The position numbers were made by a program, and so were the translations under genes. Shown here piece by piece: positions 58,530 to 64,000 of a stretch of 64,000 nucleotides of DNA. The number at the start of each line of letters is the position of its first letter. Within the stretch, counting starts at the first letter, position 1. The notes under the pieces are model-generated. The model saw only the letters and a list, made by a program, of their open reading frames with translations. It was not told where the DNA came from and did not search any database. The DNA comes from Nocardiopsis flavescens (lineage in GTDB: Bacteria; Actinomycetota; Actinomycetes; Streptosporangiales; Streptosporangiaceae), in contig NZ_FQZK01000001.1 in assembly GCF_900141985.1 (NCBI RefSeq), positions 248,001 through 312,000 on the forward strand, in the 5' to 3' direction.

Positions 58530-59225
58530 ATGCGCAGGGCCCGGCGGCGCGGTCTCGCCCACGAGGCGGCCGACCGCATCCGCGAGTCCATCCTCCAGGG
58601 CACCCCGCCCCCGGGCTCGCCCCTGCGCGAGGTCGAGCTGGCCGCGCTGCTGGACGTCAGCCGCGGGTCCGTCCGCGAGGGGCTGGCCCTGCTGGAGCGC
58701 GACGGCCTGGTGGTCAGCGAGTGGCACCGCGGGGCCCGCGTCATCGGGCTCACCCCCGAGGACGCCGACGAGGTCTACACCGTGCGCGGCGCGCTGGAGC
58801 GGCTGGCCGCCCACCGCGCCGCCACCCGGGCCACGGAGGCGCAGCTGGCCGCGCTGGCGGACCTGGCCGACGCCCTGGAGCGGGCGCTGGACGGGGGCGC
58901 CGACCCCGCCGAACTGCTCCGCCTGGACCTGGGCTTCCACGACCTGGTCTACGAGATGGCGGCCAACGCCCGGCTGGTGCGGGCCTGGGAGGGGCTGCGC
59001 TCCCCGGTCCAGCTGTTCCGGCTCGCCCGGGCGCGCCACCGCCCGTACTACCGGCGCGCCTCGCTGGCGGAGCACCGGGCTCTGGTGGACCTGTTGGCGC
59101 GGGGGGACGCGGAGGGCGCCGCCCGCCACGCCGAGGCGCACGTGGCCGCCTCACGCGACTCTCTGATCACAGCACTCGACACGGTTCACAATGACAACAG
59201 CAGTGACTTGGATAGGCTAACCTAA
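58530..59225 (+). CDS. GntR-family (FCD subfamily) transcriptional regulator
   Basis: 231 residues from ATG 58530, preceded by GAGGAGACGC. N-terminal GntR HTH: GLAHEAADRIRESILQG, REVELAALLDVSRGSVREGLALLERDGLV; C-terminal FCD ligand domain (EDADEVYTVRGALERLAA, DLGFHDLVYEMAANARL, SLAEHRALVDLLARGD) with histidines for metal/ligand. Its last codons overlap the iron box at 59207-59225. Ligand unknown. Confidence 0.9.
   Translation: MRRARRRGLAHEAADRIRESILQGTPPPGSPLREVELAALLDVSRGSVREGLALLERDGLVVSEWHRGARVIGLTPEDADEVYTVRGALERLAAHRAATRATEAQLAALADLADALERALDGGADPAELLRLDLGFHDLVYEMAANARLVRAWEGLRSPVQLFRLARARHRPYYRRASLAEHRALVDLLARGDAEGAARHAEAHVAASRDSLITALDTVHNDNSSDLDRLT
59207..59225 (+). promoter_or_regulatory. 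iron box overlapping the end of the GntR gene
   Basis: CTTGGATAGGCTAACCTAA matches 16 of 19 positions of the DtxR/IdeR consensus TTAGGTTAGGCTAACCTAA. It includes the stop codon of the GntR gene and lies 81 bp ahead of the sucrase/ferredoxin-like start, making that gene iron-regulated. Confidence 0.75.
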
Positions 59226-59306
59226 CTTCGTCGCGTGAGCGCGTCCGGGTACGTACCGGACCCCCGCGCGCCCGTTCGCCTTCCCCGCCCTCGATTGGAC
59301 CGACCC

Positions 59307-60233
59307 GTGCGCCTACCCACCGCCCCGGACGGCAGCCGGGGCTGCTCGGCCCTGGCCCGCTACACCGGCGAGCAGATCGCCGGGACGGCCGGACGCACCG
59401 TCGGATGGCTGCTCATCGAGCACCCCGGGCCCTGGCGCCACCCCGCCTTCTCCAGCCCCGGCCTGGACCGCGACGTCGTCTCCGCCCTGGCCGCCCGGAT
59501 CACCGGCCACGACGTGCGGCCCCAGCTGATCAAGCGCCCCGGCGCCCAGCGGGGCGGCGACGGGCCGCGCCGCGCCTACCTGGCCCACGTCAGCCGCACC
59601 TCCCCCTGGGTGCGCCGCATCGACTTCACCGACCAGGCCGAGCTGGCCGGCATCGACGTCACCGCCGCCGAGCGCCCCGAGCCGCCGGACTTCGGCGTCC
59701 CGGTGGACCACACGCTGTACCTGGTGTGCACCCACGCCAAGAAGGACCCCTGCTGCGCCGTCCTGGGCCGCCCGGTGGCCGCCGCCCTGGCCGGCAGCGA
59801 GGCCGAGGTGTGGGAGACCACGCACGTGGGCGGCGACCGGTTCGCCGCCAACCTCGTCGCCTTGCCCCAGGGGGCCTACTTCGGCCGCCTGGACCCGGAC
59901 TCGGCGGTGGACACCGTCACCGCGTTCGAGCGCGGCCGCATCGTGCCCGGCAACTTCCGCGGCCGGTGCAGCGACTCCTCCGCCGTCCAGGCCGCCGAGG
60001 CGGCGCTGCGCGCCCGCCTGGGCGCCGTGGGCACCGACGAGGTCACCCACCTGGGCGAGGAGGACACCCCCGAGGGCGTCCGCGTCACCCTGGGCCACGA
60101 CCGGGGCCTGTACACCGTCTCCGTGGCCCGCGAGGAGGGGGACGCCTGCCCCGCCACCTGCTCGGCGCTGGAGCCCAGCCGCCCCGTCCACCACCGGGTC
60201 ACCGAGATCGAGGGCCTGCCCGTCCGCGTCTGA
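59307..60233 (+). CDS. sucrase/ferredoxin-like family protein
   Basis: 308 residues from GTG 59307. The in-frame GTG 59235 is rejected because codons between show poor third-position GC (GTA, CTT, CCT, CGA, CTA), unlike coding DNA here. The domain matches the Suc_Fer-like family: CSALARYTGEQIAGTAGRTVGWLLIEHPGPW at the N-terminus in pieces, then LVCTHAKKDPCCAVLGRPVAAAL, with Cys pairs of a thioredoxin-like ferredoxin, then GGDRFAANLVALPQGAYFGRL. These proteins probably carry an Fe-S centre; with an iron box upstream, a role in reducing or handling ferric siderophores is plausible (inference). Confidence 0.8.
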   Translation: MRLPTAPDGSRGCSALARYTGEQIAGTAGRTVGWLLIEHPGPWRHPAFSSPGLDRDVVSALAARITGHDVRPQLIKRPGAQRGGDGPRRAYLAHVSRTSPWVRRIDFTDQAELAGIDVTAAERPEPPDFGVPVDHTLYLVCTHAKKDPCCAVLGRPVAAALAGSEAEVWETTHVGGDRFAANLVALPQGAYFGRLDPDSAVDTVTAFERGRIVPGNFRGRCSDSSAVQAAEAALRARLGAVGTDEVTHLGEEDTPEGVRVTLGHDRGLYTVSVAREEGDACPATCSALEPSRPVHHRVTEIEGLPVRV

Positions 60234-60249
60234 ACCCGGGGCCCGCGCT

Positions 60250-60280
60250 CCCCCGGTCGGCGGCCCCCGCCGACCGGGGG
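60250..60280 (+). terminator. hairpin terminator
   Basis: CCCCCGGTCGGC (60250-60261) and GCCGACCGGGGG (60269-60280) with a 7-base loop, 17 bases after the sucrase/ferredoxin-like stop. Confidence 0.75.
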
Positions 60281-60316
60281 CTCCCCGTGCCCGGTCGGCG
60301 CCTCCGGATGATGATG

Positions 60317-60330
60317 TGAAGAATTCTTCA
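60317..60330. promoter_or_regulatory. perfect 14-bp palindromic operator for ArsR-type regulator
   Basis: TGAAGAATTCTTCA at 60317-60330, extended to 18 of 20 symmetric positions, 49 bp before the ArsR start. The AT-rich palindrome in GC-rich DNA is the expected operator of the downstream ArsR protein. Confidence 0.65.
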
Positions 60331-60378
60331 TATGGGCATAAGCTGAAGGCGATCCCGAACCCCACCCGAGGACAGCCC

Positions 60379-60717
60379 GTGCACCGTCCCCTGTACCAGG
60401 CCAAGGCCGAGTTCTTCCGGATGCTCGGCCACCCCGTGCGCATCCGCGTCCTGGAGCTCCTCCAGGACGGCCCGCGCCCCGTGCGGGACCTGCTCGCCGA
60501 CACCGAGGTCGAGCCCTCCAACCTCTCCCAGCAGCTCGCGGTGCTGCGCCGCTCGGGCATCGTCACCTCCCGCCGCGAGGGCTCGGGAGTCGTATACGCC
60601 CTGGCCGGCCCCGACGTCGCCGACCTGCTGCGCACCGCCCGGCGCATCCTCACCGACCTCAACGACGAGCGCGCCCACCTGCTGACCGGAGGCGACGAGG
60701 GGGGCACCGCGCGATGA
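60379..60717 (+). CDS. ArsR-family transcriptional regulator
   Basis: 112 residues from GTG 60379 (GAGGACAG upstream); the extended frame to 60316 passes through the operator. Winged HTH: FFRMLGHPVRIRVLELLQDGPRPVRDLLADTEVEPSNLSQQLAVLRRSGIVTSRREG (residues about 10-65 read in parts). No clear metal-binding cysteines (no ELCVC), so it may sense something other than arsenic, possibly sulfate or anion status. ATGA overlap with the SulP gene makes that its obvious target. Confidence 0.9.
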   Translation: MHRPLYQAKAEFFRMLGHPVRIRVLELLQDGPRPVRDLLADTEVEPSNLSQQLAVLRRSGIVTSRREGSGVVYALAGPDVADLLRTARRILTDLNDERAHLLTGGDEGGTAR

Positions 60718-62402
60718 GCCGCCCCGGGCGCACGCGCCCCCCGTTCCGCCTCCCCTCCCCGCTCCCCGGGCGCACCGACCTGGCCGCGATGCGCCGCGCC
60801 CCCGGCCGCGACCTCCTCGCCGGGGTCACCGTCGCCCTCGTCGCCCTGCCCCTGGCCCTGGGCTTCGGCATCTCCTCGGGGCTGGGGGCCCAGGCCGGCA
60901 TCGCCACCGCGATCGTCGCCGGGTTCCTGGCCGCCCTCTTCGGCGGCTCCAACCTCCAGGTGTCGGGCCCCACCGGCGCCATGACCGTGGTCCTGGTCCC
61001 CATCGTCGCCGCCCACGGCCCCTCGGGCGTCCTGATGGTCGGCCTCATGGCCGGGCTGATCCTGCTGGCCCTGGCCTGGGCGCGCGGCGGGCGCGCCATG
61101 CGCTACGTGCCCGCCCCCGTCATCGAGGGCTTCACCCTGGGCATCGCCGCGGTCATCGCCCTCCAGCAGCTGCCCTTCGTGCTGGGCCTGCCCCAGGACG
61201 GGGGCCACAACGTGGCTGCGGGCGCCTGGCGGCTGGTCCGCGACTTCGCCGCCGACCCCGACTGGACGCCCCCGGCGATCGCGCTGGGCACGGCGGCGGC
61301 CATGCTCCTGGGCGCCCGCTGGAAGCCGGCCGTCCCGTTCTCCCTGCCGGCGGTGGCCGCCGCGACCGCCCTGGTGCACCTCACCCCGCTCTCGGCGCCC
61401 GCCATCGGCGCGCTGCCCGCGGGCCTGCCCGCCCCGTCGGCGGGCTTCCTCGACCCGGCCGCGGCGGGTCCGCTGCTGGGCGCGGCGGTCGCCGTGGCCG
61501 CTCTCGCGGCGCTGGAGTCGCTGCTGTCGGCCACCGTCGCCGACGGCATGCGGGTGGACGAGCGCCACGACCCCGACCGCGAGCTGTTCGGGCAGGGCGT
61601 GGCCAACCTCGTCGTGCCGTTCTTCGGGGGCGTGCCCGCCACTGCCGCCATCGCCCGCACCGCGGTCAACGTGCGCTCCGGCGCGGTGAGCCGCCTGGCG
61701 GCGATGACCCACGCCGTGGTCCTGGCCGCGGTGGTCCTGGCCCTCGCGCCGCTGGTCTCCCTGGTGCCGCTGGCCGCCCTGGGCGGCGTCCTGCTGGCCA
61801 CCGCCGTGCGCATGGTCGAGGTCGGCTCGGTGCGCGTCCTGATGCGCTCCACCCGCGGCGACGCCGCCGTCCTGGTGCTGACCGCGGTGGCCACCGTGGC
61901 CCTGGACCTGGTCACGGCGGTCCTGGTCGGCATGGCCGTCACCGCGCTGCTGGCCCTGCGCGCGGTGGCGCGCGGCGCCCGCCTGGACCGCGTGGAACTC
62001 GCCGAGGGCCTGCACGGCGACCACGGGGCCCAGGAGCGCGCCCTGCTCGACGAGCACATCGTCGCCTACCGGCTGGACGGCCCGCTGTTCTTCGCCGCCG
62101 CCCACCGGTTCCTGCTAGAGCTGACCGAGGTCGCCGACGTCTCGGCGGTGGTCCTGCGCATGTCCCACCTGAGCACCGTGGACGCCACCGGCGCGATGGT
62201 GCTGGACGACGCCGTGCGCCGCCTGGAGCGGCGCGGCATCACCGTGCTGCTGTCGGGGGTGCGCCCCGACCACGAGCGGGCGCTGCGCTCCCGGTCCGCG
62301 ATCGAGGGCCTGTACGCCCGCGGGCTGGTGCTGGACACCACCCCGCAGGCGATCGGCCGCGCCCACGCGCTGCTGCGCGAGCGCGGCACGCTACCGGCCT
62401 GA
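60714..62402 (+). CDS. SulP-family anion transporter with C-terminal STAS domain
   Basis: 562 residues, coupled to the ArsR gene by ATGA overlap. Sulphate_transp domain with about 10-14 helices (LLAGVTVALVALPLALGFGISSGLGAQAGI, GSNLQVSGPTGAMTVVL signature), followed by the STAS domain from about residue 445 (VAYRLDGPLFFAAAHRFLLEL, VVLRMSHLSTVDATGAMVL). Transports sulfate, bicarbonate or related anions; substrate unknown. ArsR-SulP pairs are common in actinobacteria. Confidence 0.92.
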   Translation: MSRPGRTRPPFRLPSPLPGRTDLAAMRRAPGRDLLAGVTVALVALPLALGFGISSGLGAQAGIATAIVAGFLAALFGGSNLQVSGPTGAMTVVLVPIVAAHGPSGVLMVGLMAGLILLALAWARGGRAMRYVPAPVIEGFTLGIAAVIALQQLPFVLGLPQDGGHNVAAGAWRLVRDFAADPDWTPPAIALGTAAAMLLGARWKPAVPFSLPAVAAATALVHLTPLSAPAIGALPAGLPAPSAGFLDPAAAGPLLGAAVAVAALAALESLLSATVADGMRVDERHDPDRELFGQGVANLVVPFFGGVPATAAIARTAVNVRSGAVSRLAAMTHAVVLAAVVLALAPLVSLVPLAALGGVLLATAVRMVEVGSVRVLMRSTRGDAAVLVLTAVATVALDLVTAVLVGMAVTALLALRAVARGARLDRVELAEGLHGDHGAQERALLDEHIVAYRLDGPLFFAAAHRFLLELTEVADVSAVVLRMSHLSTVDATGAMVLDDAVRRLERRGITVLLSGVRPDHERALRSRSAIEGLYARGLVLDTTPQAIGRAHALLRERGTLPA

Positions 62403-62571
62403 GGCGTCCGGCGCGGGCGCGGCGCGGACCGGGCACCCGGCGAGGAGGGCGGGCCGGTCCGCGCCGTGGTCGGCGTGGACCCCGCCCGGCTCGCGCAGGA
62501 GGGGTGAACACCTCGGCGGCGCGCTCGGCGGGGACGCCGGTGGGGGTGACCACGACGCGGCGGTCGCGCCC
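62399..62571 (-). pseudogene. possible frameshifted remnant of a small gene
   Basis: On the minus strand the frame VVVTPTGVPAERAAEVFTP (around 62555-62500) switches, via one base near 62500, into LLREPGGVHADHGADRPALL and ends before 62399. Both pieces have codon-like third-position GC. A sequencing or real frameshift would explain it; too short for family assignment. Confidence 0.2.
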
Positions 62572-62617
62572 GCCCCTGCCGCGCGCGCCGGGGCCGCGGC
62601 GCCGACGCCGGTCCGCC

Positions 62618-64000
62618 TCAGCCCCAGAAGCCGAAGCCGTACAGCAGGAAGTTCGTCGCCGCGATCACGCCCAGCGCCAGCACCGCTCCGGTCACGAACG
62701 AGGTGCGCAGCGACCGCACCAGGAACTCCAGCGAGACCAGGTTGTTGAGCAGGAAGTAGCCCAGCATCGTGGCGTGCCAGAACCCGTCCATCGTCAGCGG
62801 CTCGAACGCGAAGCCCGCACCGGTCCACACGTCCGTCTCGGTCGTGAACCACGCCCACGCCAGCGCGGCGCCGTACCCCAGCGGGATCTGGATGAACGGC
62901 AGGACGAGCAGCGGCAGCAGCTTGGCGAAGCTCCACAGGCTCGGCCGACCCGCCTCGCGGGCCTCGGCCTGGGCCCGCCGGGCCGCGTCCTGCTCGGCGC
63001 GCACCCGCTCGCGGTGGGCGCGGTCGGCCTCCTGGCGGCGCTGGCGCTCCACCTGCTCGTCGTGGCGGCGGCGCTGCTGGGCGGCGTACTCCTCCTGGCG
63101 GCGGCGCTCCTGCTCCTGGCGCTCCTGCTGGACGCGCAGCTGCTCCTGGTGCCGGTCGTACTCGCGCCGGCGCAGCTCGTCGGCGTCGGCCGCGGGCTCC
63201 CCGCGCCGCCCGCCGTACAGGTCGGCGTAGGGGTCGTCCCCGCCCTGGTCCCGGCCCTGCCCGGCGGCGGGGATCCCCCGGGTGGAGTCGTACCCCTGGC
63301 CCTGGCCCTGCGCCGCCCCGAACTGCCGCGTGGCGTCGTACCCGGGCTGCCCCTGCCGTCCCGCGTCGAACCGCTGCGTGGGCGCGTGGCCCTGCCCCGG
63401 CGCCTGCCCCTGGCCCAGCACCGAGGTCGCCCCCTGGTCCGTGCCCTGGGGCGGAGTGGTCCGGGTGGCCTGGTCGTCGCCCCAGGCGCCCGCGGCGGCC
63501 CCCGCCGCCGCCCCGGCAGCGCCCCCGGCCGCCGCCGCGCCCCACACCCGCGTCGGGTCCTGGCCGCCCTCGCCGCGCGCGTGGGTGCCGGTCTGCTCCG
63601 CCGAGGCGGCCAGCGCCCGGTTCACCTTGGCGACCTGCTCCTGCACGCCCGTCATGACCGCGGGCGGCAGCCACGTCGCGCCCGCGTGCACGTCGCCCAG
63701 GTAGTCCAGGATCTCGCCCGGGGTGGGGCGCCCGCGCGCGTCCTTGCTCAGGCACGCCGCGACGAGGTGGCGCAGCGACTCGGGCACCCGCGACAGGTCC
63801 GGCTCGCGGCTGATGATCCGCATGACCATGGTCGGCATCGACCCCTCGCCGAAGGGCCCCGTCCCCCCGGACGCGTACGCGAGCACCGCGCCGTAGGCGA
63901 ACAGGTCCGAGGCCGGGGCGAGCGCCTCCCCCTGCACCTGCTCCGGGCTCATGAACCCGGGCGTGCCGATCACCGACTGCGTCGCCGCCGTGCCGTCCGT
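62618..64000 (-). CDS. Ser/Thr protein kinase with coiled-coil and C-terminal membrane helices (5' part outside window)
   Basis: At least 461 residues. The right edge cuts the kinase domain at about the activation loop: VIGTPGFMSPEQVQGEALAPASDLFAYGAVLAYA covers the TPxYxSPE-like and DxxxxG motifs, then FGEGSMPTMVMRIIS, completing the C-lobe. After it come an alanine/glycine-rich linker, a Q/G-rich low-complexity stretch, then a long E/R/Q coiled coil (DELRRREYDRHQEQLRVQQ and following), and about four hydrophobic segments at the end (LLPLLVLPFIQIPLGYGAAL, ATMLGYFLLNNLVSLEFLV, GAVLALGVIAATNFLLYGF). This unusual tail could anchor the kinase at the membrane. Its substrates are unknown. Confidence 0.85.
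   Translation of the reverse strand, partial: TDGTAATQSVIGTPGFMSPEQVQGEALAPASDLFAYGAVLAYASGGTGPFGEGSMPTMVMRIISREPDLSRVPESLRHLVAACLSKDARGRPTPGEILDYLGDVHAGATWLPPAVMTGVQEQVAKVNRALAASAEQTGTHARGEGGQDPTRVWGAAAAGGAAGAAAGAAAGAWGDDQATRTTPPQGTDQGATSVLGQGQAPGQGHAPTQRFDAGRQGQPGYDATRQFGAAQGQGQGYDSTRGIPAAGQGRDQGGDDPYADLYGGRRGEPAADADELRRREYDRHQEQLRVQQERQEQERRRQEEYAAQQRRRHDEQVERQRRQEADRAHRERVRAEQDAARRAQAEAREAGRPSLWSFAKLLPLLVLPFIQIPLGYGAALAWAWFTTETDVWTGAGFAFEPLTMDGFWHATMLGYFLLNNLVSLEFLVRSLRTSFVTGAVLALGVIAATNFLLYGFGFWG

Noticed and set aside
59235..59306. Upstream GTG start for the sucrase/ferredoxin-like gene
   Set aside because: Codon third positions are too AT-rich and the region is better explained as leader downstream of the iron box.
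62950..63600. Repetitive-looking DNA considered as a tandem repeat or CRISPR-like array
   Set aside because: It is coding sequence for a Gln/Gly low-complexity linker and a Glu/Arg/Gln coiled coil of the kinase; no regular repeat-spacer structure.

Overview
The window is a very GC-rich stretch (strong G/C preference at third codon positions, many GTG/TTG starts, frequent 4-bp ATGA/GTGA gene overlaps, many apparently leaderless genes) from a filamentous actinomycete chromosome. DUF397/Scr1-type regulators, BldC-like small proteins, a conservon (cvnABCD), DtxR-type iron boxes and MsiK-style sugar importers without their own ATPase support this. A Nocardiopsis-like or Streptomyces-like host is my inference; no rRNA, tRNA, CRISPR array, transposase or integrase was seen.

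Layout. 1-335: tail of an alpha/beta hydrolase. 336-15340: a carbohydrate catabolic locus. A plus-strand operon (Gfo/Idh/MocA oxidoreductase, DUF993 aldolase-like protein, sugar isomerase-like TIM barrel, enolase-superfamily dehydratase) faces a minus-strand operon (two more Gfo/Idh/MocA oxidoreductases, a PmoA/DUF6807 protein, an NAD-dependent epimerase, a LacI regulator). Next comes a divergent sugar ABC importer (two permeases plus a lipoprotein binding protein) and a uronate-dehydrogenase-like enzyme. LacI-type operators with a GAAAGCGCTTTC core sit at each promoter, so the locus looks like one regulon. 15353-17183: a NarL-type two-component pair. 17461-20749: an accessory-looking regulatory island with two duplicated DUF397 genes, an Scr1-type HTH regulator, two tandem BldC-like proteins and small zinc-ribbon proteins.

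20821-22220: a 407-aa threonyl-tRNA synthetase lacking the N-terminal TGS/editing region. It is preceded by a leaderless 17-codon ORF with four Thr codons (three consecutive) and a strong GC hairpin. I read this as a threonine-tRNA attenuator and consider it the most interesting item. 22316-34121: a DnaQ-BRCT exonuclease, a baeRF-type protein, an AraC regulator, a divergent MFS / TetR-MFS pair sharing a TGTACA operator, a hydrolase, another MFS exporter preceded by a five-codon leader peptide (MRKRH), a methyltransferase, a DtxR regulator and a zinc-ribbon protein. 34220-43054: LysR, a lipid- or membrane-anchored unknown, GNAT, a 5'-nucleotidase-like phosphatase, an LLM oxidoreductase, a divergent acyltransferase / AMP-ligase pair and a pterin dehydratase.

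43430-47015: conservon cvnABCD (sensor-like ATPase, roadblock, DUF742, small GTPase), convergent with a siderophore importer (ATPase and two FecCD permeases). That importer and its divergent binding protein share an iron box. 51257-60233: small membrane proteins, an SPFH-like lipoprotein, TauE, an mhqD/mhqO-like pair, MFS/LysR, SDR, GntR, and a sucrase/ferredoxin-like protein under a second iron box. 60317-62402: an ArsR-SulP operon behind a perfect 14-bp palindrome. The window ends inside a Ser/Thr kinase with coiled-coil and membrane segments.
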